The notes under the pieces are model-generated. The model did not search any database and had not been told where the DNA came from. It saw only the letters and a program-made list of their open reading frames with translations. A program made the position numbers and the translations under genes. This document shows positions 51,943-61,160 of a stretch of 64,000 nt of DNA, piece by piece. How positions within the stretch are numbered: position 1 is the first letter of the stretch; each line of letters begins with the position of its first letter. This DNA is from Leptospira sanjuanensis (lineage in GTDB: Bacteria; Spirochaetota; Leptospiria; Leptospirales; Leptospiraceae), in the NCBI RefSeq assembly GCF_022267325.1, contig NZ_JAIZBG010000001.1, positions 248,001-312,000 of the forward strand, in the 5' to 3' direction.

Positions 51943-52245
51943 ATGAAAAAAATCCGTATTGTTGCGTTAGTAATCGTTTCCGTCCTTTTCGTTTTACAGT
52001 GTTCCGAAATATCTCCTCGTCAAAAATGTTACGAAGATAATTATTGCAAATCCGCCGAATCGGATTGTATCGCCGGTTCTTTGTTGATTTCATCCTTGCT
52101 TGCAAATAATTCAAGCGGCTCCGGTTCGAGCTCATCAAGTGCAAGTTCATCGAATTCTTTTTTGAGTTTTTTATTTAGCCCGATTACCTGCATAGGCGCT
52201 AAAGCGTCTTGTGAAGCGGATTGCGACAAGAAACACGCGTTTTGA
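51943..52245 (+). CDS. Cysteine-rich lipoprotein, member 1 of a pair
   Basis: About 100 residues from ATG 51943 (MKKIRIVALVIVSVLFVLQC); an in-frame ATG four codons earlier is possible. The signal ends at the lipidated Cys in VLQCSE. The mature part has eight or so cysteines in two clusters (KCYEDNYCKSAESDC and CIGAKASCEADCDKK) separated by a Ser/Gly/Asn linker. Pairing of the clusters by disulfides is likely. It shares this plan with the next gene, 216 bp downstream. No family recognised. Confidence 0.65.
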   Translation: MKKIRIVALVIVSVLFVLQCSEISPRQKCYEDNYCKSAESDCIAGSLLISSLLANNSSGSGSSSSSASSSNSFLSFLFSPITCIGAKASCEADCDKKHAF

Positions 52246-52461
52246 TATTGTTTGAGGTTCTATTTGTATCGTCTAAAACCGATACGAAACGCAATCGGAT
52301 CGTAGGCCCAATCGTAATAAGAACGGAAGAAGTTTTTTAGTGAGCGGCACTTGTAAGAATGTGGAAAAATTGCGGCCTCTTTGCGGTTCAGTTTATAACT
52401 TAATGCAGAAATACTAATGTGTTTCATTGATTGAAGATCGGATTTGGGATACAATCGAATT

Positions 52462-52719
52462 ATGAATAAAATATTGATCCTCAATCTTTGGCTTTTGTGG
52501 GTTTTTTCTGCCGTCTCCTGTAACCAAACGACTTCTAAAGAACGTTGTGAAAACACATGCAAAGAACGGTCGCAACTTTGCTTTTCAGCTTTGATCGTAA
52601 AAGATTCTTCCGCTCAGGCCTCGAACCAAAGTTCGAATCCGGCAGGGGATGCGATTGCGAACTGTTCCGTCTTTTACAATTTATGCCAAACCGATTGTAA
52701 ACTGAAGGATATGTATTGA
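52462..52719 (+). CDS. Cysteine-rich lipoprotein, member 2 of a pair
   Basis: 85 residues from ATG 52462 (MNKILILNLWLLWVFSAVSC). Lipidated Cys in AVSCNQ. Mature cysteines: RCENTCKERSQLC, then a Ser/Asn-rich linker, then CSVFYNLCQTDCKLK, the same two-cluster layout as the preceding gene although the residues between differ. It is probably a diverged tandem duplicate. Its stop is 5 bp from the end of the convergent kinase gene. Function unknown; likely on the cell surface or in the periplasm. Confidence 0.65.
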   Translation: MNKILILNLWLLWVFSAVSCNQTTSKERCENTCKERSQLCFSALIVKDSSAQASNQSSNPAGDAIANCSVFYNLCQTDCKLKDMY

Positions 52720-52724
52720 AAGGA

Positions 52725-54902
52725 TCAATCTGTTCTCAGCGATTCCTGCACGATCGTTTGAACGGCTTCTATTTTATAAGGTTTGTCTAATATGCTGACG
52801 ACGCCTTGTTCCAATAATTTCTCCTTTTTATCCCGTTCTATGTGACCGGAGGTGACGATCACCTTAATGGAAGGAGTTATTTTTTTTAAAAGCGCAAAAA
52901 GAACATCGCCGTTCATTTCGGGCATTCCCAGATCCGTAATGACCAAATCGATTTTGTCTTTCGAATTCTGATAGAGTTCCAAAGCTTGTTTTCCACTGTT
53001 CGCCGAGAAAACTTTGCAGCCCGATAACTCCAAAATATCTTTGAGAACGTCGAGAACCATAATTTCGTCGTCTACGATCAATACGTTCGCATTCAGTCGG
53101 GTTTGTTTTTTTACCTTGTCCGTATCGGCGACTTCTCCGGTGGAAACGGCCGGAAAGAATAAAGAAAATTTTGTTCCATGATTGGGGAAGGATTCGACGT
53201 CGATAAAACCGAAATGATTTTTAGTGATCGTATCCACGATCGAAAGACCTAAACCGGTTCCTTTTCCCCGTTCTTTGGTCGTAAAGAAAGGTTCGAAAAT
53301 TTTCGACTTCGTTGTAGAATTCATTCCTCTTCCCGTATCCGAAACTTGAATACAGACGTACCGGTTGGCGGTTCCGGAAATGAATTTTTTACGAACTTCT
53401 TCTCCCGTAACGATACTTTCCTGAATCGTAATTTTTCCGCCGTCGGGCATCGCGTCTCTCGCGTTCAACGCCAGGTTAAGAATCACCTGATGAAGATGTC
53501 CGCTGTCGCCCAAGATGATTCCTTTTGTGAGATCGACTTTCGTTTCAATCGAAATGTTTTTCGGAAGCGAAAACGCAAGAATATCCGTTACTTCTTTGAT
53601 AATATGCGAAATGGAAATCGGTTTGAGTTCGGAGGAGCCCGGTCTTGAAAAAAGAAGAAGCTGTTTGGTGATCGAGCCTCCGCGTTTTGCCGCTTCAATA
53701 ATTCTGTTTACGTGTTTATTCAGGTCGGAATTCTTATCGATCCGAAGTTCCATGACTTCCGCGCTTCCGAGAATCATCGTAAGTAGGTTATTGAAATCGT
53801 GCGCGATTCCTCCCGCAAGAAGGCCGATGCTTTCCATCTTTTGCGCTTGTCTTACGATTTCTTCGGTCACCTTTCTTTCTGAAATATTTCTAACAATTCC
53901 TTGAATATACCCGTTTTCCAAATAACGCGCATTGATTTCCACGGGGACGATGCTTCCGTCTTTGCGAACCAATCGTCTTTCCGTCAAAACCGGTCTACCG
54001 GCTTTCAGGTCGTTGACTCGAAGCGGTTGTTTTTTGAGATCTTCGGGTTCGATCACATCCCATAGATGAAGTTTCAGAAATTCTTCCTTTGTATAACCTA
54101 ACAATGCACAGCCGCTCGGATTGATTTCGACGTATCTGCCTTCCCGATCGGTAAGAAAGATCGTATCCGAAGCTTGTTCCACAAGAGAGCGATAACGGGC
54201 TTCACTTTCCGTTTTAAGGTCTTCGATTCTTTTTCTTTCGATCGCAATACCCGCGATATGAGCCAGAGAATGAATCAATCTTAGATCCAGCTCCGAAGGG
54301 CGTTTCGGTTCGTAATAATAGAGCGCGAACGTGCCTAACACTTGTTCGGTGGGAGATAGGATCGGATGAGACCAGCAAGCGCGTAAATGAAATCGGTTTG
54401 CAGTGTCCTTATATTTTAGCCAAAGAGGATCGTTTTGTATGTCTTCGACGACAACGAGTTTTTTCGTATAAGCCGCGGTTCCGCAGGATCCGCAGTCGGG
54501 ACCGATTCGTTCTCCGTCCACGAAGTCGCAATATTCTTTGGGAAGACTTGGAGCTGCACAATGTCTGAGAGTAAGGCCGTCTTGGTCGATTAACAGAATA
54601 CTCGCGTGAATATCGGAACTATATTTTTCGATCGCTTGAGCCAAAGTAAAAAGAATTTCGGAAAGCGAATACCCTGCGGAAAGATCTTCAAAAATCCGAA
54701 AGAGATGATCCAAGAGAACTTCGATCTTTTTCTGTTCTTCCAAATCGGAAAGAGCCAACCATCCTTTGGATAAAAATAAGTTTCGAAAAAAAGTTTTTAA
54801 GAATACGATCGGAGAGGTTAAGAATTTAAAAAAAGTTTCAAAGGACGAAGAAGCAGTGTTTTTTTTGGGGAATGCCGCAGTATCGATATAATGATGAATC
54901 AT
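52725..54902 (-). CDS. Hybrid histidine kinase (GAF - PAS - HisKA - HATPase - receiver)
   Basis: 725 residues, no confident membrane helix. GAF domain about 75-215 (GSCGTAAYTKKLVVVEDI), PAS about 225-345 (FLTDREGRYVEINPSGCALLG), phospho-acceptor near His368 in GGIAHDFNN, ATPase with NLALNARDAMPDGG and GKGTGLGLSIVD, and a receiver with VDDE and the Asp in VITDLGMPEMNG near residue 657. The overall plan is close to the other hybrid kinase of this window (21856-23655), with a GAF domain in place of the membrane part. It stands alone, so its target is not known. Confidence 0.9.
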   Translation of the reverse strand: MIHHYIDTAAFPKKNTASSSFETFFKFLTSPIVFLKTFFRNLFLSKGWLALSDLEEQKKIEVLLDHLFRIFEDLSAGYSLSEILFTLAQAIEKYSSDIHASILLIDQDGLTLRHCAAPSLPKEYCDFVDGERIGPDCGSCGTAAYTKKLVVVEDIQNDPLWLKYKDTANRFHLRACWSHPILSPTEQVLGTFALYYYEPKRPSELDLRLIHSLAHIAGIAIERKRIEDLKTESEARYRSLVEQASDTIFLTDREGRYVEINPSGCALLGYTKEEFLKLHLWDVIEPEDLKKQPLRVNDLKAGRPVLTERRLVRKDGSIVPVEINARYLENGYIQGIVRNISERKVTEEIVRQAQKMESIGLLAGGIAHDFNNLLTMILGSAEVMELRIDKNSDLNKHVNRIIEAAKRGGSITKQLLLFSRPGSSELKPISISHIIKEVTDILAFSLPKNISIETKVDLTKGIILGDSGHLHQVILNLALNARDAMPDGGKITIQESIVTGEEVRKKFISGTANRYVCIQVSDTGRGMNSTTKSKIFEPFFTTKERGKGTGLGLSIVDTITKNHFGFIDVESFPNHGTKFSLFFPAVSTGEVADTDKVKKQTRLNANVLIVDDEIMVLDVLKDILELSGCKVFSANSGKQALELYQNSKDKIDLVITDLGMPEMNGDVLFALLKKITPSIKVIVTSGHIERDKKEKLLEQGVVSILDKPYKIEAVQTIVQESLRTD

Positions 54903-55170
54903 AGTGTACCACTTTCAATCCTTTCGTTTATACCAAAGTGACGGCAGAGAATCGAGTCGAGAGCATACCTTCACCGATTTAAAACGGATCGCAGAGAAAA
55001 ACGATACCATAGAATCCTAAAAAGGAAATCTTAAAGATAAAATAAGGCCGTTTTCGATCGGAATTTTCGAGGAATCAAATTCGGATTAACGTAGATCGTT
55101 TTAAAGTGAATTCTCGGATTTGTTTAATTCTTTGCAAAGAACGCGTTTTTAAGTCCAATTGTAGAAAATT

Positions 55171-56925
55171 ATGAGTTGTCTGTTCTGTAAAAACGGTGAA
55201 AAAACTTTTTTCCGAAGAGTTACCTTGACTGAGGATCGTTATTCCTATGATTTTCCGATCCGGGACATCGTGGAACATTCCACGGAGGTTTTTCCCGATA
55301 TTTATCGATGCAAAACCTGCGCTTCTTTGTGGGTCATTCAAAGCAGAGGAACGGGCGATCCAAGATCCACATATCCCGAGTTTTATGTTCAGGAAGCGAG
55401 GCTGCTCGAGGGCAAGGAAAAAGAGATCGTGGAACATCCGACCCTCGATAAACTTCTTGCGATCCGATTCGACGAAAAGCAGATTCTTCCCTACGGTTTC
55501 GCGGTGTCCTGCCTTCAAAAAATAGAACACGATGAACGAAAAATATTAAAGAAATTGTATATGGAAAGACCGATCGATCTTGATAATTCGATCAAGTATT
55601 GGTTGGAAAAGTGGTTTTCCGAGAATTTTCCGGAAGAACATAAAAAAATAACCGAACAAGGATTTCACGACGGTGCCGTTCCGATTCTTACTCTTCCGAA
55701 AGGAACCCGGACGATCGAAAGTTGTTCCATCGATGCGGATCGAATCGTTCTTTGGACCGCGGAAGGGGAAGAAAAACATTTTTTAAGTGCGATCGAAGTT
55801 AAGACCGGAAACGTATTATGGAAAACGAATATTCTTCCTCCGTTTCAAAGCGGTCCGAAGGTGCCGATTTTGTTTTGGAAAGCCGGATACGTTTGTTCTT
55901 TTCACGGAGTTCAGGAAACTCCGTTTTCCCTTTTGGATCGTCCCGATAAGCTGCTCATTCACGACTTAAACGGAAAAAAGTTGGGAGAATTCCTATTACA
56001 ATTTTCCTGTTACGAAGTCGATCCGACGCGGGAACGGGATTATTCGGAATGTAGAACGGTCCATAACTTTGATGTAACGATTCATCATGACATTCTTTAT
56101 TTGGCGAGGAACCGCTCCATCGTCGTTTACGATCTTCTCCGCCAAAAAGAAATCCGCCGATTGGATCTTCCCAACGGAGAAATTTTTTCGGGAAGAATGT
56201 TGTTCGACGAAACGGAGAATCTAATTCCGATCACGATGAAAGGATTTTCGGTGTTCGATTCCCGGTTTAAGCCGTTGACGGATTGGAAATCATTCGCACA
56301 TCCGGTTTGGATCGACGAACGCTTGAATGTTTTTTATTATTATGCGAAGATCGAAAATCCGCAAAGAAACGGCTTAATCGAATTTAAGGAAAAACAGAAT
56401 AGCGGCGTGGAATTGATTCATTTTTTGAACGCTCCGCCGTTGAATTTCGATGAGGGTTATCTTTTTTGTTTCGGTTACGATAAGACGTATGTCACCGATT
56501 CGGAATTTCGGATTCTAAAAATATACGATAAGACTTGTAGCGATATTTTAGGTCCGCACAAAAGTCCGAATCCGAATCTTCCCGTTTTTTTAACCGAGGA
56601 TAGACTCGTCTTTGCGGAAGATTATAAACACGTCACGATTTTAAACCGAAACGGAGAATTGATCGCAGAATATCCGATCCAAAGCGAACTCAGAAAGATT
56701 TTCACGTTTGACGGAAAGAATATCGCGTTTGTCGAATATGTTTACGACGGCTACGGAGCGGAGAATCGATTTCTTTTGACTGTTTTGGGACCGGACGGAG
56801 AACGAAAACGTCGGATTCTTTTGAGAACCCTGGACGGTTTTAATATTTGTTTTGAGGCATACTTGACTTTCGTTTACGATTTCAAATTGATGAGGATCGA
56901 TCTGGTGGAAAACCCTAATCCTTGA
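55171..56925 (+). CDS. Zinc-finger plus beta-propeller-like protein, unknown function
   Basis: 584 residues, no signal peptide. The N-terminus has a paired-cysteine knuckle (Cys3/Cys6 in SCLFCKNG) and a second one (YRCKTCASLW, about 47-56), the layout of a zinc ribbon like that of class I methyltransferases. From about residue 170 the sequence is repeated beta-strands with blades such as CSIDADRIVLWTAEGEEKH, VKTGNVLWKTN and LTEDRLVFAEDYKHV, which look like PQQ/WD-type propeller blades. I know no named family. It lies between the GAF kinase and the decayed GFA gene, with no operon partner. Confidence 0.65.
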   Translation: MSCLFCKNGEKTFFRRVTLTEDRYSYDFPIRDIVEHSTEVFPDIYRCKTCASLWVIQSRGTGDPRSTYPEFYVQEARLLEGKEKEIVEHPTLDKLLAIRFDEKQILPYGFAVSCLQKIEHDERKILKKLYMERPIDLDNSIKYWLEKWFSENFPEEHKKITEQGFHDGAVPILTLPKGTRTIESCSIDADRIVLWTAEGEEKHFLSAIEVKTGNVLWKTNILPPFQSGPKVPILFWKAGYVCSFHGVQETPFSLLDRPDKLLIHDLNGKKLGEFLLQFSCYEVDPTRERDYSECRTVHNFDVTIHHDILYLARNRSIVVYDLLRQKEIRRLDLPNGEIFSGRMLFDETENLIPITMKGFSVFDSRFKPLTDWKSFAHPVWIDERLNVFYYYAKIENPQRNGLIEFKEKQNSGVELIHFLNAPPLNFDEGYLFCFGYDKTYVTDSEFRILKIYDKTCSDILGPHKSPNPNLPVFLTEDRLVFAEDYKHVTILNRNGELIAEYPIQSELRKIFTFDGKNIAFVEYVYDGYGAENRFLLTVLGPDGERKRRILLRTLDGFNICFEAYLTFVYDFKLMRIDLVENPNP

Positions 56926-56989
56926 ATGCGAAGAAACTTTTGAACTTGAATACGCTTTTCATCTATGACATTCTGATTTTAGTAAGAAA

Positions 56990-57154
56990 ATGTCAATCAT
57001 TACGGAAATGGAATATGTCTTAAACGGATATCGTCATTGCGGTAAGGTAAATTACGAGGTTGAATTGGGTTTGTCGAAAGGAAGTTCAAAATGCGAATGT
57101 TCCTTTCACCAAACAAGAGTTTGGCGAAAGGTGGGGGAATTCGTTATTCTTTAA
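56990..57154 (+). pseudogene. Decayed GFA-family (Mss4-like) gene remnant
   Basis: A 54-codon frame from ATG 56990 reads ...[33 protein letters not shown]..., which lines up with the start of GFA / glutathione-dependent formaldehyde-activating-like proteins (HCGKVRYEVEL..LSKG..KCNCSIC.KTR). The zinc site is damaged: the second CxxC has become Cys-x-Cys-Ser-Phe-His, and the frame stops after the first third of the usual domain, overlapping the end of the gene on the other strand. The rest of the gene is missing. Short, so easily overlooked; the similarity over 30 residues is specific. Confidence 0.6.
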
Positions 57155-57641
57155 CTGCTTCCAATCCGCTGCGAGCCGCTTGACCGTCCTGGCTTGAAGT
57201 TCCTCCGGAAACGCCGATGGCTCCGGCGATTTTTCCATCGATCAAAATCAATTCTCCGCCTTCCAGAGGATACACTCCCGGTAAGCCTAGAATTCTTAAT
57301 CCGACTCCGCCGGCGGCAATCGCGTCCTCTATCGATTTTGTGGGTCTTCTAAAATTGTTCGCGCATTTCGCCTTTCCCTGCGAAATATCGATCGAACCGA
57401 ATTGGGCTCCGTCCATTCTTTCCAGAAGGATCAGATTGCCTCCGGAATCGACTACGGAAAAGACCATCTTCCAGCCGTTCTTTTTCGCTTCGTTCTGCGC
57501 TTTGAGTACGATCTTTTTTGCGAGATCTAAACGTACTGGGTTTCCGTAATCCGGAAAACTGGGTTGGCTTTGGCTTGCGATATAAAACGGATTTATTAGA
57601 AAAATAGAAACCGTTAATGCGACAATGAATTTTGGATTCAT
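57144..57641 (-). CDS. GlcG/HbpS-family exported protein
   Basis: 165 residues from ATG 57641 ([19 protein letters not shown]), chosen for AAGGGAGAA upstream; an alternative TTG lies 11 codons before. Signal peptide to about residue 23. The rest is the HbpS/GlcG fold: [43 protein letters not shown] near 58-78, and [24 protein letters not shown] near 125-148. Members bind haem or small ligands outside the cytoplasm. Ligand unknown here. Its 3' end overlaps the GFA remnant. Confidence 0.85.
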   Translation of the reverse strand: MNPKFIVALTVSIFLINPFYIASQSQPSFPDYGNPVRLDLAKKIVLKAQNEAKKNGWKMVFSVVDSGGNLILLERMDGAQFGSIDISQGKAKCANNFRRPTKSIEDAIAAGGVGLRILGLPGVYPLEGGELILIDGKIAGAIGVSGGTSSQDGQAARSGLEAVKE

Positions 57642-57991
57642 GGATGATTCTCCCTTGTGTGGATTGAAGTTCAATGAAACGGCGATCCAAACGAATCGAC
57701 TCGAACCAAAGAACGTTTTGATTGTTAGTTTAACCTTTTCGGATTTGAAACTGGAATCGATCCTTGGACCGAATGTCGTAGGATCGAGGAGGGCGGCTTT
57801 CTTCCGTAAAACCGTTTCGAGGAAAAATCCCGACGGAAGTTCGGAATTAAAAAAATTGAAACGGGAGCTTTCCGTTCTGTCAAGCGGTTTATGCGATCTT
57901 GAATGGTAATGAAATCGGAATTCGATTCGGCGCCGATCGGATCAAAAAAAGCTTTCCTACTTTCGAAAAGAAAAAAGAATTCTGCGCTAAG

Positions 57992-58963
57992 ATGAATTCC
58001 AAAATCAAAGTTAGATTTCTTTTCGAGATTTTTTTCGTGGTTCTTTTTTCCTCCGCCGTGCCTTCTTGTTCGGGCGCGCCGATCGTCAATAAGCCGTTAG
58101 ACGGCATTGTGGATTTGCAGGGACATCGGGGTGCAAGAGGTTTAAAACCGGAAAATACGTGGCCCGCGTTCGAGGAGGCGATCCGTTACGAGATGACTAC
58201 TTTGGAATTGGACACGGTTCTTACCAAAGATAAGAAAATCGTAATTCATCACGATTCGGAAACCAATCCAACGATCTGTCAGAAAAAGGACGGAACTCCG
58301 ATTTCTTCCGTTTCACTATACGATTTGACTTTGGCGGAATTGAAACAACTGGATTGCGGGACTAAAAAAAATCCGAAATATCCGGAACAAGTTTCAGTTC
58401 CGGGAACCGAACTGATTACGATTGAAGAATTTTTCTCGCTCGTCGCAAACGTTGAAAAGAAGAATCCGAATCGGCCGAAGCTCAAATTCAATATCGAAAC
58501 GAAGTTCCCGAACGACGACAAGGCTCAACTTCCTATGGAGAAAGTGAGGGATCATGTAACTCTCCTCGTCAAAGCCGTCGAAGATGCAAAAGCCGCGGAT
58601 CGAACAACGATCCAATCGTTTTACATACAAGCGTTGCCGATCGTAAAGGAAAAAAATCCAAAGATCAAAACGAGCGCTCTTTTTTCCGTAACATACTTTC
58701 AAGGCGCCCTGATGAAATTGGGATTCGGAAATTCCGCTCGCGAAAACGCGTTGAAAAAAACGATCGAAGTGAAAGCGGATATTATTTCTCCGTATTTCTT
58801 ATACGTGACGGAAGCATTCGTTCAGGAAGCGCATTCTCATAAAATTTCCGTGATCCCTTGGACGGTGAACGAGCCGGATGAAATGAGAAGATTGATCGAT
58901 GCGGGTGTGGACGGTATAATCAGTGATTATCCGGATCGATTGATGCAAGCGATCAAAAGATAA
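57992..58963 (+). CDS. Glycerophosphodiester phosphodiesterase, lipoprotein
   Basis: I start at ATG 57992 ([19 protein letters not shown]), giving 323 residues; the signal ends at a lipobox VPSCSG. GDPD signatures: [19 protein letters not shown] near residues 40-58 with catalytic His and Glu, [18 protein letters not shown] with metal-binding Glu/Asp, and the final [20 protein letters not shown]. It splits glycerophosphodiesters into glycerol-3-phosphate and an alcohol at the cell surface or periplasm. That could feed the organophosphate antiporter at 24 kb, though the genes are far apart. Confidence 0.92.
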   Translation: MNSKIKVRFLFEIFFVVLFSSAVPSCSGAPIVNKPLDGIVDLQGHRGARGLKPENTWPAFEEAIRYEMTTLELDTVLTKDKKIVIHHDSETNPTICQKKDGTPISSVSLYDLTLAELKQLDCGTKKNPKYPEQVSVPGTELITIEEFFSLVANVEKKNPNRPKLKFNIETKFPNDDKAQLPMEKVRDHVTLLVKAVEDAKAADRTTIQSFYIQALPIVKEKNPKIKTSALFSVTYFQGALMKLGFGNSARENALKKTIEVKADIISPYFLYVTEAFVQEAHSHKISVIPWTVNEPDEMRRLIDAGVDGIISDYPDRLMQAIKR

Positions 58964-59099
58964 GAAGCTGAAACGCGATCGAACGAAACTATCTTTAGAA
59001 TTCTCGCGGAAAATCGGAAAACGATTTCGGAATTACACAAATCCATCGCCTCGCAGGTACGATGGATGTTCTGTGCAGTTTTTGTGTCGGCGGGATTCT

Positions 59100-60359
59100 T
59101 TATTTTGTCGAAGAGGGTAGCGCTAAAAAGTTTTTATATTTCGTAGCGTTTCTTCTACTGCGAATTTGTTCCCAGATTAAGTTGCCGATCATCGATCGAG
59201 GAATTCTCGGTTCTTTTCCTTGTCCCATTCTTCGGAACTGAAATTTGATGGCGGACATTTTTGAAAGAGAACTGAAAACCGGATTGGAAAGATTCGGAAG
59301 ATTGAATTCGATCGTTTCCGCGTTTCCGGAAAGAAGTCGAGAAGCGCAATCCGGGTCGAAAGCGAACGGAGCCGCGATTCCGACAAGGTCGATGGCGCCG
59401 GAAGTGATTGCATTTTCCATAATATTCTTGGAACGGAAACCGCCCGTGGACATCAAAGGCATCTTTGCGATCGATCGTGCCTTTTTCGCAAAATCCAAAA
59501 AATACGCTTCGCGTTTGCGCGTTCCATTGGATTCTCCTCCCTGCATCGCGGGAGATTCATAGTTTCCTCCCGATATTTCAAGTAGATCTAAATTACATTG
59601 ATTTAACATTTCAATCACTTGGATCGCGTTTTCTTCCGCAAAACCCCCGCCTTGAAAATCGGCCGAGTTGAGTTTTACTCCGACTCCGAATTCTTTTCGG
59701 GTGGAAGCGCGGATTCCGTTTACGATTTCGAGAAGAATTCTCGCGCGATTCTCCAGAGAACCGCCCCATTGATCCTCGCGAAGATTGGTCAACGGAGAAA
59801 GAAACTGATTGATCAAATAACCGTGAGCGGCGTGCACTTCGATTCCGTCGAAGCCAGCTTTTTCCGCGATGACCGCGGCTTGAATAAAACGATCGATGAT
59901 TTTTTTGATTTCGTCTTCGGTGAGGGCGCGTGGAGTTCCGAAAACTTTCGCGAACATTCTTCCCGGAATATGAACTTTCACGGCGGAAGGGGCGACCGGA
60001 GTTTCCGAAATAAAACTGAAAACCTGTCTACCGGGATGATTGATTTGCATCCAAATTTTAGAGCCGCCCGATTTTCCCGCGTCGGCCCATCGTTTGAAAG
60101 AATCCAATTTTCCTCGGTCTCGGATAATGACATTTCCCGGTCCGGTCAACGCGGTCGGATCGACCATAGCGTTTCCGGTCAAAAGAAGTCCGGCTCCGCC
60201 GTTTCCCCAGCGTTCATACAAACGAATCATTTCTTTTCCTGGGAGAAACTCGTCGTCGGCTAAACTTTCTTCCATCGAAGCTTTGGCGATCCGGTTCTTT
60301 AAAACCTGGCCGTTGGGCAATGTGAGGCTTTGAGAGAGCGGGGAAACTGTTTGGGACAT
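59100..60359 (-). CDS. NADH:flavin oxidoreductase, Old Yellow Enzyme family
   Basis: 419 residues. FMN-binding TIM barrel with LKNRIAKASMEESLAD at the N-terminus, WMQINHPGRQ near 102-111, EVHAAHGYLINQFLSP near 173-188 (catalytic His pair), RWGG-like DQWGGSLENRARIL, and the closing LMSTGGFRS phosphate loop. It has a single domain; the iron-sulfur and second NAD domain of the 2,4-dienoyl-CoA reductase type are absent. It reduces activated alkenes; the natural substrate is unknown. Divergent from a TetR gene with operators between, so probably induced by that substrate. Confidence 0.9.
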   Translation of the reverse strand: MSQTVSPLSQSLTLPNGQVLKNRIAKASMEESLADDEFLPGKEMIRLYERWGNGGAGLLLTGNAMVDPTALTGPGNVIIRDRGKLDSFKRWADAGKSGGSKIWMQINHPGRQVFSFISETPVAPSAVKVHIPGRMFAKVFGTPRALTEDEIKKIIDRFIQAAVIAEKAGFDGIEVHAAHGYLINQFLSPLTNLREDQWGGSLENRARILLEIVNGIRASTRKEFGVGVKLNSADFQGGGFAEENAIQVIEMLNQCNLDLLEISGGNYESPAMQGGESNGTRKREAYFLDFAKKARSIAKMPLMSTGGFRSKNIMENAITSGAIDLVGIAAPFAFDPDCASRLLSGNAETIEFNLPNLSNPVFSSLSKMSAIKFQFRRMGQGKEPRIPRSMIGNLIWEQIRSRRNATKYKNFLALPSSTK

Positions 60360-60389
60360 GGGAATTCTCCAGTTCGGAATTTTCTTTCC

Positions 60390-60446
60390 TACCCATCGGT
60401 ATTTATGGAGAATTCTTTGTCAATATTTAATTCCTACCGGTTGGTA
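60390..60446. promoter_or_regulatory. Two TetR-type operators between OYE and tetR genes
   Basis: TACC-N4-GGTA occurs twice: TACCCATCGGTA (60390-60401) and TACCGGTTGGTA (60435-60446), 45 bp apart, each within the larger shared context TTCCTACC-N4-GGTATTTAT. Both lie in the 162-bp gap between the two divergent genes, the upstream one 31 bp from the OYE start. That is what an autoregulating TetR repressor with a divergent target looks like. Confidence 0.75.
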
Positions 60447-60521
60447 TTTATTTTTACTTTGAAAAGCGAATTCGTTTGACCGGAGGAAAGTGGTTCCGAA
60501 GATGAAAGGGAGAATTTCGCA

Positions 60522-61157
60522 ATGTCAAAGACTCTTGGCTGGAAAAAATTACCCGAGGACGTTCGGAGAGAATCGATTCTCTCTGCGGCGATGCGTTGTT
60601 TTTTTTCCAAGGGTTTTGAAAAGACATCGGTTCAAGACATCGCCGAAACGGCCGGTTTGACCAAGGGTGGAATCTACTTTCACTTCGAAAGTAAGGAAGA
60701 AATCCGGGACACTCTGATCCGTGAATTTTTAAATCTAGAACGTTTCGGATTTCAGGATCCGGAAGTTCTTTCTCTTTCTCCGCATTTGAGAATGAAGGAA
60801 TATTTGGAGCGACTGGCGAATCGTCTTACGATCGAAGGGAATTGTTCTCCTCGGTTGTTTGCCGAAGCGACTTCCAACGGCGGAAGCATGGAGAAGGAAA
60901 TCGTCGCCTTTTACGATTCTCTTGAATCCGTTTTTGCAAAGACGATTCAAGAAGGACAGAATCAGGGAAGCATCGTAAATTCTATGCCCGCAGTCTTAAT
61001 CGCGCGCACCATTCTCGCGGTATTCGACGGGCTGCAGATCCAAGCTGATATTTCTCCCTCGCAACGAGACCTGCAAGTGAGGGGAAGAGAAGTTCTCAAT
61101 TCTTTCTTTAAGAATCTTCTTTTAACGTTCGATCCGACCTGCGAAACGAAAAAGTAA
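60522..61157 (+). CDS. TetR/AcrR-family transcriptional regulator
   Basis: 211 residues. The helix-turn-helix is at about 14-60: ESILSAAMRCFFSKGFEKTSVQDIAETAGLTKGGIYFHFESKEE, a near-perfect TetR signature. The C-terminal ligand domain is all helical and unlike any I can name. It is divergent from the OYE gene with two matched operators in the gap, so most likely it represses that gene and itself until a ligand binds. Ligand unknown. Confidence 0.93.
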   Translation: MSKTLGWKKLPEDVRRESILSAAMRCFFSKGFEKTSVQDIAETAGLTKGGIYFHFESKEEIRDTLIREFLNLERFGFQDPEVLSLSPHLRMKEYLERLANRLTIEGNCSPRLFAEATSNGGSMEKEIVAFYDSLESVFAKTIQEGQNQGSIVNSMPAVLIARTILAVFDGLQIQADISPSQRDLQVRGREVLNSFFKNLLLTFDPTCETKK

Positions 61158-61160
61158 ATC

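Noticed and set aside
52260..52562. 100-codon minus-strand frame ending DWAYDPIAFRIGFRRYK
   Set aside because: The final residues look protein-like, perhaps the relic of an FGE-type C-terminus, but the rest is opposite to the lipoprotein gene and has no coding character.
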